Positions 35,146-43,254 of a stretch of 64,000 nucleotides of DNA are shown one piece after another; position 1 is the first letter of the stretch; each line of letters begins with the position of its first letter. The notes under the pieces were generated by a model, which had not been told where the DNA came from, searched no databases, and saw nothing but the letters and a program-made list of their open reading frames with translations. The position numbers and the translations under genes are program-made. The stretch is from CAZFHZ01 sp964519015. Its GTDB lineage: Bacteria > Blakebacterota > Blakebacteria > Blakebacterales > CAYUVJ01. Location: the NCBI GenBank assembly GCA_964519015.1, contig CAZFHZ010000001.1, positions 1 through 64,000 on the forward strand. The letters run 5' to 3'.

Positions 35146-36282
35146 TCACCGGGGAGTGACGGGTATGGACGGCGGGAGGGGCAGGACCATGGTGGGATGG
35201 GCTGGGCTGAGCATATACCCCTTGGTCCGATCCGATCCGATCTTCATCGGGGGGGTGTGGGCTTTCAGGGTGTTGCTCATGGGTGCCCAGGAGAAGACCA
35301 CGATGCCCAGCACCTCGTGGGGGGGCGAACCCTGGTTGGAGGCGACCAGCGCGTCGAAGAAGATCCGGTCGCCGCTCTGGGTGGGCCACCACAAGCAGCC
35401 GATCGGGAAGGCGTGCCGGACCGGGGAGGTCTCCTCCCCGGGATGGGTCGGACCGGTGAGCGGGCTGCCCACCAACTCGTAGCCCATCGCGCTCAGGTCG
35501 GCGAGAAAAGCCGCTTGTTCACGGACGTGATCGAACCGGCCGACCGAACCGTCGGCGATGTAGTAGCTGGTGAAATCGCCCGGCACGAAAACCTGCGAAC
35601 TGTCCGGGCTGAAGACCGCATAGGTGGGCAGTTCGGTAGTGGTGATGGGGAGCTGCTCGGCCCCCGAGCCGTCCGGATGCGCCCGCCAGAGCTGGGCGTC
35701 CGCTCCCGTGGTCCCGGTGACCTTGGCGAAGAGGACCCAGCTCCCCCCCTGCGTGAAAGCGGGGGTCCAGTAGGAGAGGGAAGCGGAGGCGTCGCTGGTG
35801 ATCATCGTGGGGGAGCCCTCCGGACCCGTCTGCACGATGATGTTATAGCCATCCGTGTCCGAACCGTCCATGTAGGCGAAACGCAGCTTGTGGGAGGGAT
35901 CGATGGCGGGCGCCATCTGGTAGGTCCCCACCCCGATCACGTCGGTGAACTCGAGCAGGACGGTGTGCATGAAGGTGAGCTTGTCGTAGCCGAAGATGAT
36001 GTGGTAGTGGTAGTTGGTGTCGAGGGTGAGGGTCGGTCCGAAGTAGTCGTTGTCCCCCCGGCGGTAGCCGTACCGCGTGCTGTTGGTGGACGGTACAAAG
36101 AGGGTGTAGAGTCCCAACATCTGCTCGGGGTCCTCGGTCAGGTGCCCGCTTATCAGGATGCGTCCGGCCACCAGCACGTTCGAGCGGTAGTAGACGTCGT
36201 TCGGTCCGACGGTGTCGCAGCCACTGCCCAACAGCAGGACGAAGGAGAATGGGACCAGACACATTGAGCGCAAACGCCGCAT
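35146..36282 (-). CDS. PD40/TolB-like beta-propeller lipoprotein
   Basis: The 378-residue protein begins MRRLRSMCLVPFSFVLLLG with lipobox GSGC, so it should be lipid-anchored. The body holds propeller-type strands such as YWTPAFTQGGSWVLFAKVTG, AQLWRAHPDGSGAEQLPIT and YAVFSPDSSQVFVPGD. A His-containing region (NYHYHIIFGYDKLTFMHT) lies in the middle. I recognise no enzymatic motif. GAGGG stands before the ATG at 36282; a GTG 15 bp upstream is an alternative start. It is a single gene, convergent with citF and divergent from the GntR regulator. Confidence 0.75.
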   Translation of the reverse strand: MRRLRSMCLVPFSFVLLLGSGCDTVGPNDVYYRSNVLVAGRILISGHLTEDPEQMLGLYTLFVPSTNSTRYGYRRGDNDYFGPTLTLDTNYHYHIIFGYDKLTFMHTVLLEFTDVIGVGTYQMAPAIDPSHKLRFAYMDGSDTDGYNIIVQTGPEGSPTMITSDASASLSYWTPAFTQGGSWVLFAKVTGTTGADAQLWRAHPDGSGAEQLPITTTELPTYAVFSPDSSQVFVPGDFTSYYIADGSVGRFDHVREQAAFLADLSAMGYELVGSPLTGPTHPGEETSPVRHAFPIGCLWWPTQSGDRIFFDALVASNQGSPPHEVLGIVVFSWAPMSNTLKAHTPPMKIGSDRTKGYMLSPAHPTMVLPLPPSIPVTPR

Positions 36283-36486
36283 TACAGTATCCCTCACGCT
36301 AAGAGGCTCAGGTCGCCTGCCGGTCCGGAGAGGATAATAGATTTCCCGAAGTTCGGGAAGTCCTCCTCACTCTTGAAGAGGGCCCGGTGCTCGGTCGCTA
36401 CTACCGTCACCCCCGCGGATTCCTTCTAGTGTCCCGAGTCGGAAATCGGACTTCCGGCAGACGACCCTTGACGTCCTCATTGTACT

Positions 36487-36510
36487 ATTGTACTAATATA
36501 TTAGTACAAT
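36487..36510 (+). promoter_or_regulatory. Perfect 24-bp palindromic operator before the GntR/YtrA gene
   Basis: ATTGTACTAATA and TATTAGTACAAT form a perfect 24-bp palindrome 27 bp before the regulator's start codon. An extra direct copy of the half-site ATTGTACT sits just upstream (36479-36486). A TTGACG hexamer at 36468-36473 could be the -35 box, placing the palindrome over the -10 region. GTACTA-type palindromes are known operators of YtrA-subfamily GntR regulators, so autorepression is likely. Confidence 0.8.
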
Positions 36511-36537
36511 AATCCCTCACCCGCAGGGGAGGCTCGC

Positions 36538-36915
36538 ATGGAGTTCCTGATCGATTACACCAGCGGGATCCCGATCTACCGTCAGATCATCGAGCAGGTC
36601 CGCTACCGCGTAGCCCGGGGGGAACTGGTTACCGGGGACCGCCTGCCCACCGTGCGCCAACTCGCCGTCGACCTCTCGATCAACCCCAATACGGTCGCCC
36701 GGGCGTACCGCGAACTCGAGTTCGAGGGGGTCCTCGACACCCAGCAGGGCTCGGGGACCTTCGTCGGACGTCGGGTCCCCGCGATCGACCCGATCGAGCG
36801 GCAGCGCCGGCTCGATCAGATCCTCACCGAGCTGCTCACCCGGGCAGCCGCCTACGGTCTCACCCTCGAGGAGCTGCAGGCCGGGCTCCGGATCCGCCAG
36901 GAGGCCTCGTCATGA
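36538..36915 (+). CDS. GntR-family transcriptional regulator, YtrA subfamily
   Basis: The 125-residue protein has the winged-helix domain GIPIYRQIIEQVRYRVARGELVTGDRLPTVRQLAVDLSINPNTVARAYRELEFEGVLDTQQGSGTFV. A short helical tail follows (residues 80-125) instead of a large effector domain, which defines the YtrA subgroup. These repressors usually control a neighbouring membrane operon and themselves. The next gene, a slipin, overlaps its stop codon by 4 bp, and a perfect palindrome lies upstream. Ligand unknown. Confidence 0.93.
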   Translation: MEFLIDYTSGIPIYRQIIEQVRYRVARGELVTGDRLPTVRQLAVDLSINPNTVARAYRELEFEGVLDTQQGSGTFVGRRVPAIDPIERQRRLDQILTELLTRAAAYGLTLEELQAGLRIRQEASS

Positions 36916-38039
36916 GCCAGACCCAGAAGTCATCCCCCGTCGCCGGGTTGCTGACCCTGCTGAACCCCGATCGCTTCGCGATCTCGCTCCGGGCCGATTT
37001 CCGCTTCGCCCCGATCAACGTGCTCATACTGCTGGTCGTCTTCGTGCTCGGGTTAGCCATCCACCTGGGCCTGCACGGCTTCAGTGTGGCCGCGGTGGGT
37101 TTCAGCCTTGGTACCGCCGCCCTCTTCGCGCTTATCCTGCGGCTCCACCAGATCTGGGAGACCGCCCTCATCGCCGGTACCCTGGTCTGCCTGGCCATCT
37201 ACCTCCAGCTGCGGCCCGACAGCGAGGTCCTGCTGACCGCCGCCGTAGTGGCGTTGCTCCTCGCCCCGAGTGTCCAGATCGCCTACCAGTGGGAGCAAGC
37301 CGTGCTGCTGCGGTTCGGCCGCTTCAAGGGACTGCGGCGCTCCGGGCTCTTCCTGCTCCTGCCGGTGGTCGACAAGGTGGCCCAGTTCGTCGACCAGCGT
37401 ATCCGGGTGAGCGACTTCAGCGCCGAGACCACCCTGACCAGTGACACCGTACCGGTGAACGTGGACGCCATCGCCTTCTGGATGGTCTGGGACCCGCAGA
37501 AGGCGGTGCTGGAGGTGGAGCAGTTCGAGACAGCGGTCATCCTCTCGGCCCAGACCGCCCTGCGGAACGCCATCGGCAAGCACGAGTTGGCCACCCTGTT
37601 GAGCGAGCGGGACCAGCTGGGAGGGGAGATCCAGAAGGTGCTGGACGATAAGACCAGCGCCTGGGGGATCACTACCCAGGCGGTCGAGATCCGCGACATC
37701 ATCATCCCGCAGGCCCTTGAGGATGCGATGTCCCGGCAGGCCCAGGCGGAACGGGAGCGGCAGAGCCGGATCATCCTGGGTACGGCCGAGACCGAGATCG
37801 CCGAGAAGTTCGCCAAGGCCTCCGAGCACTACAAGAACAACCCTGTGGCGCTCCACCTGCGGGCGATGAACATGGTCTACGAGGGGCTGCGCAAGAAGGG
37901 CTCGATGATCATCGTCCCCTCCACCGCGGTGGAGACGATGGGACTGGGCGCGCTGGGCGGGCTGACCTCGTTCGACCGCACGCTCGGTGCGGCGCTGGAG
38001 TCCGCGGAGGAGGGGGAATCGGAGCGCGGCACCTCCTGA
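36912..38039 (+). CDS. Slipin/stomatin-like SPFH-domain membrane protein
   Basis: The 375-residue protein has an unusually long hydrophobic N-terminus of several membrane spans (residues about 35-130). The SPFH domain follows: EQAVLLRFGRFKGLRRSGLFLLLPVVDKVAQFVDQRIRVSDFSAETTLTSDTVPVNVDAIAFWMVWDPQKAVL, then AVEIRDIIIPQALEDAMSRQAQAERERQSRIILG and a coiled tail. Slipins form membrane microdomain scaffolds and often pair with an NfeD protein. None is seen here; instead the partner is a YtrA-type regulator, suggesting membrane-stress-controlled expression (inference). Confidence 0.88.
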   Translation: MSQTQKSSPVAGLLTLLNPDRFAISLRADFRFAPINVLILLVVFVLGLAIHLGLHGFSVAAVGFSLGTAALFALILRLHQIWETALIAGTLVCLAIYLQLRPDSEVLLTAAVVALLLAPSVQIAYQWEQAVLLRFGRFKGLRRSGLFLLLPVVDKVAQFVDQRIRVSDFSAETTLTSDTVPVNVDAIAFWMVWDPQKAVLEVEQFETAVILSAQTALRNAIGKHELATLLSERDQLGGEIQKVLDDKTSAWGITTQAVEIRDIIIPQALEDAMSRQAQAERERQSRIILGTAETEIAEKFAKASEHYKNNPVALHLRAMNMVYEGLRKKGSMIIVPSTAVETMGLGALGGLTSFDRTLGAALESAEEGESERGTS

Positions 38040-38049
38040 AGGCAGGCAC

Positions 38050-38397
38050 TCAGCCGCAGAGCCGGCTCCGGTCGGCCGTGCGAGCCCGGCGGGCGTCCTC
38101 CCTGAGCCGGCGGTCGGGGGGAAGCCGGTCCCTGAGCAGTGCCAGCACGGGGGAGAGGAGCCCGGGATCGGCCTGCGGGTTGAGCTGATAGTCCACCCAC
38201 CTGCCCTCCTTGCGATCCGTGATCAGGCCGGCCTGGCGCAGCACGGCCAGGTGCCGGGAGACGGTCGAGGTGGCCAGCCCCAGGATGTCGGTGATCTCGC
38301 AGACGCAGAGCGGACGCACCTCGAGCATCTTCAGGATGCGGATCCGGTTCGGTTCGGCCAGGGCCTTGAAGACCCGGCTCGCGGTGTCGAGGGTCAT
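38050..38397 (-). CDS. arsR: ArsR-family metalloregulator
   Basis: The 115-residue winged-helix protein has FKALAEPNRIRILKMLEVRPLCVCEITDILGLATSTVSRHLAVLRQAGLITDRKEGRWVDYQL. The LCVCEI motif (Cys31, Cys33) matches the ELCVCDL arsenite-binding site in helix 3 of classical ArsR proteins. It should repress the ars genes until As(III) or Sb(III) binds. It is the last gene of the minus-strand cluster and overlaps the thioredoxin-like gene by one base. A promoter-proximal position is more common, so regulation may be indirect or through feedback along the operon. Confidence 0.88.
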   Translation of the reverse strand: MTLDTASRVFKALAEPNRIRILKMLEVRPLCVCEITDILGLATSTVSRHLAVLRQAGLITDRKEGRWVDYQLNPQADPGLLSPVLALLRDRLPPDRRLREDARRARTADRSRLCG

Positions 38398-38894
38398 CAC
38401 TGCGCTCCCGTCGCACCCTGCCGCAGCCACTCCCGCAGTTGTTCCTCCGTCGGCACCCGGCCGGCGGCGACCAGCCGACCGTTGATGACCAGCCCCGGGG
38501 TAGGGAGCGGACCGTAGGCGGCAATGGCCTCCAGGTCCCGCACGTGGACGACATCGCCGGCCAGCCCCTCCCGGGCGAGCACATCCCTCACTGCTTGTTC
38601 GAGCCGCTTACAGGTGGGGCAGCCGGGGCCGAGCACACGCACCACCAGGCCGGCGACCGGTTCGGGCGCGGTCTCCTGGCCGAGAAAGCGCCGGTATTCC
38701 CGCAGCAGGCTCTCCGCGTACGCCTCCCGGGCGTCCTCCGGCACATAGTTGTCCTGCCCGATCAACTGGAGCAGCCGGGCCGCTCCGGCGGCGTCGGCGC
38801 ACACCCCTTCTTCGGCGGCCCGGGCAAGGACCTCCTTGAAACCGATGAGACCGACCGTCATCCCGGCCACCCGGATCTGCATGATGCCGCTCAC
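38397..38894 (-). CDS. Thioredoxin-fold redox protein of the arsenic operon
   Basis: The 165-residue protein joins a helical N-terminal part (about residues 1-80; VGLIGFKEVLARAAEEGVCAD, YVPEDAREAYAESLLREYRRFLG) to a small redox-active disulfide domain with VLGPGCPTCKRLEQAVRDVLAREG and TPGLVINGRLVAAGRVPTEEQLREWL. The CPTC motif belongs to the thioredoxin-like family that often accompanies permease and ars genes. The N-terminal extension is not part of the usual 80-residue protein. It overlaps arsC by 4 bp and probably supplies electrons to ArsC (inference). Confidence 0.85.
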   Translation of the reverse strand: MSGIMQIRVAGMTVGLIGFKEVLARAAEEGVCADAAGAARLLQLIGQDNYVPEDAREAYAESLLREYRRFLGQETAPEPVAGLVVRVLGPGCPTCKRLEQAVRDVLAREGLAGDVVHVRDLEAIAAYGPLPTPGLVINGRLVAAGRVPTEEQLREWLRQGATGAQ

Positions 38895-39325
38895 GGAGTC
38901 CTCCCTCTCTGGAAAGTGGACCGGTACCAGTCCCCGAACCGCTCCCGGATCTCGTCCCGGACCCGGCGGAACACGTCGAGTACCTCCTCCGGCGGACCGG
39001 TCGCGGCGGCCGGGTCCTCGAAGCCGAGATGGAGCCGGTGGCCGACCTCGCCGGTGAAGATCGGACAGCTCTCCCGGGCCCCGTCGCAGACGGTAATGAG
39101 GTGGTCGAACGGGTCCTCCAGGAACTCCTCGACCGACCGGGGGCGCTCACCGGAGAGGTCGAGACCGACCTCCCGCATGACGTCGACCGCGAGCGGGTGG
39201 ATCCACTCGGCCGGACGGGTGCCGGCCGAGTGGACCTCCAGTCCGGGATCGAGCGCCCTCAGGAAGGCAGCCGCCATCTGGCTGCGGCAGGAGTTCCCGG
39301 TGCAGAGGATGAAGATGCGGCTCAC
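38891..39325 (-). CDS. arsC: Arsenate reductase, low-molecular-weight phosphatase type
   Basis: The 144-residue enzyme begins MSRIFILCTGNSCRSQMA, with Cys8 in the anion-binding loop CxxNxCRS. The second pair TVCDGARESCP has the 7-residue spacing of Cys82/Cys89 in thioredoxin-linked ArsC. It reduces arsenate to arsenite. The cysteine set predicts thioredoxin rather than glutaredoxin coupling, fitting the thioredoxin-like gene next to it. It lies 18 bp behind the permease gene, which would export the product. Confidence 0.93.
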   Translation of the reverse strand: MSRIFILCTGNSCRSQMAAAFLRALDPGLEVHSAGTRPAEWIHPLAVDVMREVGLDLSGERPRSVEEFLEDPFDHLITVCDGARESCPIFTGEVGHRLHLGFEDPAAATGPPEEVLDVFRRVRDEIRERFGDWYRSTFQRGRTP

Positions 39326-39343
39326 GAGATCCCCTTCCCACGC

Positions 39344-40648
39344 TCAGAAGAGCGCACCATAGAGCAGACCGGTGAGGGTGGCCATGACCACCACCAGTCC
39401 GACGAAAGCCAGGGTCTTGCGCGTCCCGATCACGCTGCGGATGACCAGCATGTTGGGCAGGCTCAGCGCCGGACCGGCCAGCAGCAGCGCCAGCGCCGGT
39501 CCCTTCCCCATCCCGCTCGAGAGCAGTCCCTGCACGATCGGCACTTCGGTCAGCGTCGCGAAGTACATGAAGGCGCCGGCCAGCGACGCGGCCAGGTTGG
39601 CCCCGAAGGAATTGCCCCCCACCAGACCGGCGATCCAGGCGTTCGGGATGATCCCCCGGCTCCCCGGCTCCGGACCACCCAGGAGAAGGCCGGCCACCAG
39701 CACGCCGGCCGCGAGCAGCGGCAGGATCTGCCGGGCGAAGCCCCAGCTCGAGGCCAGCCACTCCCGGGGCTCACCCCCGGTGACCGCCAGCAGCACGCTC
39801 AGGAGCACGACCGCGAGCGTGAACGGGACGGCGGGATGGGCCGGGAAGAGGAGGGCGGCGGCGGCCACGACGACCGCAGCTACGGTGACCGGCAGCGGCC
39901 TGAGGCCGAGCATCCGGACCAGGGAGAGGGCCAGGAGCAGGCCGAAGAGAGCCGTGATGAGCCACTTGGAGTGGAAGAGGACCCACCAGAGACCGGAAGT
40001 CGTCACCGGCCGTCCCCAGTTGGCGAAGACCAGGATGGCCACCAGGATGAAGAAGTGTCCGGCGGTCATCCAGAGGGGACGGGGCTCCTCCAGGACGGGT
40101 ACCGCCACCTGGGCGGCCGCCCGTTCCTTTTCCTCCTTCCGGAAGAGGAACTGCATGGCCAGGCCGATGATGATGCTGAAGCCCACCGCCCCGACCACCC
40201 GGGCGATCCCCAGTTCCGGACCGAGGATACGGGCGGTCAGGATGATGGCCAGGATGTTGATCGCCGGTCCCGAGTAGAGGAAGGCGATGGCCGGGCCCAG
40301 GCCGGCCCCCCGCTTGTGGATGCTGGAGAAGAGCGGCAGCACGGTGCAGGAGCAGACCGCCAGGATGGTGCCGGAGACCGAGGCCACCAGGTAGGCCAGC
40401 CACTTCTTGGCATCCGAGCCGAAGTACCTGACCACGGCTGCCTGGCTGACGAAGACCGCGATCGTGCCGGCGATGAAGAAGGCCGGCACCAGGCAGAGCA
40501 GGACATGCTCCCGGGCGTACCACCGGACCAGGGCCAGGGCCTCACCGACCGCCCGATCGAAGACCGGTTGGCCGACCGGCAGGAAATAGGCCAGCAGGAA
40601 GAACCCGAGGATCCAGAGCAGGCTCCCGCGTTCTTCTTTCCAGCTCAT
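39344..40648 (-). CDS. Permease of the ArsP/DUF318 type
   Basis: The 434-residue membrane protein has about 10-11 spans. Family features are FFIAGTIAVFVSQAAVVRYFGSDAKKWLAYLVASVSGTILAVCSCTVLPLFSSIHKRGAGLGPAIAFLYSGPAINILAI, with the CSCT motif, and a second half with NSFGANLAASLAGAFMYFATLTEVPIVQGLL. DUF318 permeases include ArsP, which exports organoarsenicals, and are often found in ars clusters beside a small disulfide protein. Here arsC, the thioredoxin-like gene and arsR follow on the same strand, so arsenic export is the likely role; inorganic versus methylated substrate is undetermined. Confidence 0.88.
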   Translation of the reverse strand: MSWKEERGSLLWILGFFLLAYFLPVGQPVFDRAVGEALALVRWYAREHVLLCLVPAFFIAGTIAVFVSQAAVVRYFGSDAKKWLAYLVASVSGTILAVCSCTVLPLFSSIHKRGAGLGPAIAFLYSGPAINILAIILTARILGPELGIARVVGAVGFSIIIGLAMQFLFRKEEKERAAAQVAVPVLEEPRPLWMTAGHFFILVAILVFANWGRPVTTSGLWWVLFHSKWLITALFGLLLALSLVRMLGLRPLPVTVAAVVVAAAALLFPAHPAVPFTLAVVLLSVLLAVTGGEPREWLASSWGFARQILPLLAAGVLVAGLLLGGPEPGSRGIIPNAWIAGLVGGNSFGANLAASLAGAFMYFATLTEVPIVQGLLSSGMGKGPALALLLAGPALSLPNMLVIRSVIGTRKTLAFVGLVVVMATLTGLLYGALF

Positions 40649-40699
40649 GACGGCGACCGGGGACCGAAGACCGGGAGGCGGATCACACGTAGAACCTCC

Positions 40700-40731
40700 A
40701 TTTCGTCATTTCGTCATTTCGTCATTTCGTC
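40700..40731. repeat. Four exact tandem copies of the 8-bp unit ATTTCGTC
   Basis: ATTTCGTC is repeated four times without change, 51 bp upstream of the ars permease start codon and inside a short AT-rich spacer. The 8-bp period rules out coding constraint. Possible roles are an array of regulator half-sites or a slippage-prone phase-variation tract. It could also simply be a microsatellite. Confidence 0.8.
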
Positions 40732-40747
40732 AACCGTGCAAATATAT

Positions 40748-40768
40748 GCCCCCTCTCTTCCAGGGGGC
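40748..40768 (-). terminator. Probable terminator of the brnQ-like gene
   Basis: GCCCCCT pairs perfectly with AGGGGGC around a 7-nt loop. On the minus strand the hairpin is followed by the AT-rich stretch ATATATTTG. It lies about 45 bp after the stop codon of the branched-chain amino-acid transporter and before the ars promoter region, so it should separate the two minus-strand units. Confidence 0.5.
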
Positions 40769-40813
40769 AATCCTAGATTCGGCAAGGCAGGAAGCTGGGA
40801 CCGGGGCGCGGCC

Positions 40814-42148
40814 TCAGTCGTCGGTCGGCGGGTGGGCCTCCACCGCGGCCGGTTCGAGGATGGGGGAGCCGATCCCGCGGGCGGCCAGAACCAGCCCCAC
40901 CAGCGCTCCGGCCACCGCCGGTACGATCCAGGGGAATCCGGCCGCGGCGAAGGGGATGCGGGCGATGGCCGCGTTGGCGAAGGGGACCGGCAATCCGGCT
41001 GCGGTGAGCGCATCGAAGACGCTGGTGGCCAGGGCTCCCGTCACCGCCCCCGCGTAGACGGCCCGCTTCCGCACCGACCGCCCCAGCATGGTCAGCACGA
41101 TCAGGCAGATGGCCACCGGGTAGACGGTGACCAGCAGCGGGACCGCGATATTGACGATGGTGGTCACCCCCACAGTGGCGAAAACGCCGCTGAAGACGAC
41201 CGTGCCGATGCAGATGGCCTTGTAGCCCACCCGGCCTTTCGAGAGTTCACTGAAGTAATCTCCCACGGTGGCCGTGAGCCCGATGGAGGTGGTCAGGCAG
41301 GCCAGCCCCACCGCCAGGCCGAGGGCGACCTTGCCGGTGCCCCCCATCAGTCCCTGAGCGATGGCGATGAGCAGGTCGGTCCGTTCGATGGTCGGCGGGT
41401 AGAGCGAGCCGGCGGTCGCCCCGATATACATCAGGCCGCCGTAGACCAGCCCCAATCCGGTGGCCGCGATCAGTCCGGCCAGTGAGGTCATCTTCACCTG
41501 GTCCGATACCCCGGAATAGCCCTTGAAGACCAGGGCCCCGATCACGATCTCGGCGAAGACGATCGAGGCCATGGCATCCATGGTCTGGTAGCCCTCGCGG
41601 AAACCGCGTCCGAACGGGGTGGCCAGGCCGGTCTCGACCAGCGAACCGAGGGGGGTGAAGACCCCCTTCAGGATGATCCAGGCCAGGGTCAGGAGCAGGA
41701 AGGGAGTCAGGTACTTCCCGATCCGGTCGATGACGGCGGTCCTCTTGAGGGCGAAGAAGAGGGTGACCGTGAAATAGAGCACCGAGAAGAGGGCCACCGG
41801 GAAGCCGGGGAAGGAAGGCCGCAGACCCATCTCGAAGGCGGTGGCGCAGGTCCGCGGGATGGCCAGCAGCGGCCCGATGGCCAGGATGACCAGGATGCTC
41901 ATTACCCGTCCGAAGAGCGGGCTGACCCGGCTCCCCAGGTGCTCCACCGTCCCCCCGGCCCGGGCGGCGGCCATGATGCCGAGCAGGGGCATCCCGATCC
42001 CGGTGATCAGGAACCCGAGCAGGGCCACCGACCAGACATCGCCGGCCAGCAGACCCATGAAGGGGGGGAAGATCAGGTTGCCGGCGCCGAAGAACATCGC
42101 GAACAGGGCGACACCCACCACCAGCACGTCGTTGGTCTTACGGCTCAT
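40814..42148 (-). CDS. brnQ: Branched-chain amino acid:cation symporter, BrnQ/LIVCS family
   Basis: The 444-residue membrane protein has about 12 spans and the LIVCS signature: VGVALFAMFFGAGNLIFPPFMGLLAGD, ITGIGMPLLGIMAAARAGG, FGRVMSILVILAIGPLLAIPRTCATAFEMGL, GYQTMDAMASIVFAEIVI and LACLTTSIGLTATVGDYFSEL. It takes up leucine, isoleucine and valine with Na+ or H+. I chose ATG at 42148, preceded by GGGAGG, over an upstream in-frame start. It is divergent from the fumarase genes across 247 bp in which I see no clear promoter. Confidence 0.92.
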   Translation of the reverse strand: MSRKTNDVLVVGVALFAMFFGAGNLIFPPFMGLLAGDVWSVALLGFLITGIGMPLLGIMAAARAGGTVEHLGSRVSPLFGRVMSILVILAIGPLLAIPRTCATAFEMGLRPSFPGFPVALFSVLYFTVTLFFALKRTAVIDRIGKYLTPFLLLTLAWIILKGVFTPLGSLVETGLATPFGRGFREGYQTMDAMASIVFAEIVIGALVFKGYSGVSDQVKMTSLAGLIAATGLGLVYGGLMYIGATAGSLYPPTIERTDLLIAIAQGLMGGTGKVALGLAVGLACLTTSIGLTATVGDYFSELSKGRVGYKAICIGTVVFSGVFATVGVTTIVNIAVPLLVTVYPVAICLIVLTMLGRSVRKRAVYAGAVTGALATSVFDALTAAGLPVPFANAAIARIPFAAAGFPWIVPAVAGALVGLVLAARGIGSPILEPAAVEAHPPTDD

Positions 42149-42395
42149 CGGAAGGCCTCCCGGGGATTCGACTCGGGTCACGCTCTCGGAGTTATACCAC
42201 CTCGGGCGACATTTCCCTCACCCGCTCCATGACGGCACACGCCCCGCCCGGTTCGATCGCTTGCCGCCCTCGGAGATCGTCCGGACCACTGCTACGGCCT
42301 TGACGCGGTGCGCCGCCGTAGTTGAATGTACAGGAGCCCACCAGACCGGGTCCTCGTGACCCTCTCACCGGACTGCGTACGGGAGAATGCAGCAT

Positions 42396-43235
42396 ATGCG
42401 AAAAGTCCCAGCCGAGCGACTCACCGAAGCGGTCCGCGAGATCTCCGTGACCGCCAACTACGACCTGCCCGAGGATGTGATGAAGGCGCTGGAGGACGCC
42501 CGGGGGACCGAGGTCTCGCCGGTCGGACTCGAGATCCTCGACCAGATCATCGAGAACGCGAAGATCGCCGCCGCCGACCGGGTCCCGATCTGTCAGGATA
42601 CCGGGTTCGCGGTCATCTACCTGGAGATCGGGACCGAGGTCTGCATCGAAGGGGATGTGATCGCCGCGATCAACGAGGGGGTGCGTCAGGGGTACCAGGA
42701 GGGCTACCTCCGTAAATCGATCGTAAGCGACCCCCTGCGCCGCACCAACACCGGGGACAACACCCCGGCCGCGATCAGCGTGGATTTCGTGCCCGGGGAC
42801 AAGGTCACCGTCACGATCGCCCCCAAGGGCGGGGGGAGCGAGAACATGAGCGAGGCGCGCCTCTACGCCCCGGCGGCCGGCCGGGAGGGGGTGGTCAACT
42901 TCGTGGTCGACCGGGTCGCCCGCTCGGGTTCCAACCCCTGCCCTCCGGTCATCGTCGGAGTCGGCATCGGCGGGACCTTCGACCTGTGCGCGAAGATCGC
43001 CAAGAAGGCGCTGCTCAAGGAGGTCGGTGAGCGGCACCCCGACCCCTACTACGCCGAGATGGAGCTGGAGATCCTGGAGAAGGTCAACAAGCTGGGGATC
43101 GGACCCCAGGGCCTGGGCGGCCGGACCACGGCGCTCGACGTCCACATCGAGGTCCATCCCTGTCACATCGCGAGCCTGCCGGTGGCGGTGAACATGCAGT
43201 GTCACGCCGCCCGCCACAAGAGCATGGTCATCTGA
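42396..43235 (+). CDS. Class I fumarate hydratase (or tartrate dehydratase), alpha subunit
   Basis: The 279-residue subunit carries the iron-sulfur hydro-lyase core: PICQDTGFAVIYLEIGT, SDPLRRTNTGDNTPAAISVDFVPGD, APKGGGSENMSEARLY, PCPPVIVGVGIGGTFDLCAKIAKKALL and LGIGPQGLGGRTTALDVHIEVHPCHIASLPVAVNMQCHAARH. Three cysteines (in PICQD, FDLCA and MQCHAARH) hold the [4Fe-4S] cluster. With its beta partner it interconverts fumarate and malate. ATG at 42396 has GGGAGA 9 bp upstream; an ATG at 42387 is an alternative. The oxygen-labile class I type fits anaerobic growth. Confidence 0.92.
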   Translation: MRKVPAERLTEAVREISVTANYDLPEDVMKALEDARGTEVSPVGLEILDQIIENAKIAAADRVPICQDTGFAVIYLEIGTEVCIEGDVIAAINEGVRQGYQEGYLRKSIVSDPLRRTNTGDNTPAAISVDFVPGDKVTVTIAPKGGGSENMSEARLYAPAAGREGVVNFVVDRVARSGSNPCPPVIVGVGIGGTFDLCAKIAKKALLKEVGERHPDPYYAEMELEILEKVNKLGIGPQGLGGRTTALDVHIEVHPCHIASLPVAVNMQCHAARHKSMVI

Positions 43236-43254
43236 GGACCCGGAGGGAACGAAC

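Noticed and set aside
36487..36510. Considered the perfect palindrome as a transcription terminator
   Set aside because: It is AT-rich, sits 27 bp before a start codon beside a -35-like box and has an extra direct half-site, which fits an operator better.
40647..41057. Plus-strand frame running through the ATTTCGTC repeats
   Set aside because: The 8-bp repeat is not a codon multiple, the frame is antisense to brnQ, and its translation is repeat-derived noise.
39029..41485. Very long plus-strand open frame (818 codons) over the ars permease and brnQ region
   Set aside because: Its composition is His/Gln/Asp/Gly-rich with no domain, it is antisense to well-supported genes, and long antisense frames are common in GC-rich DNA.
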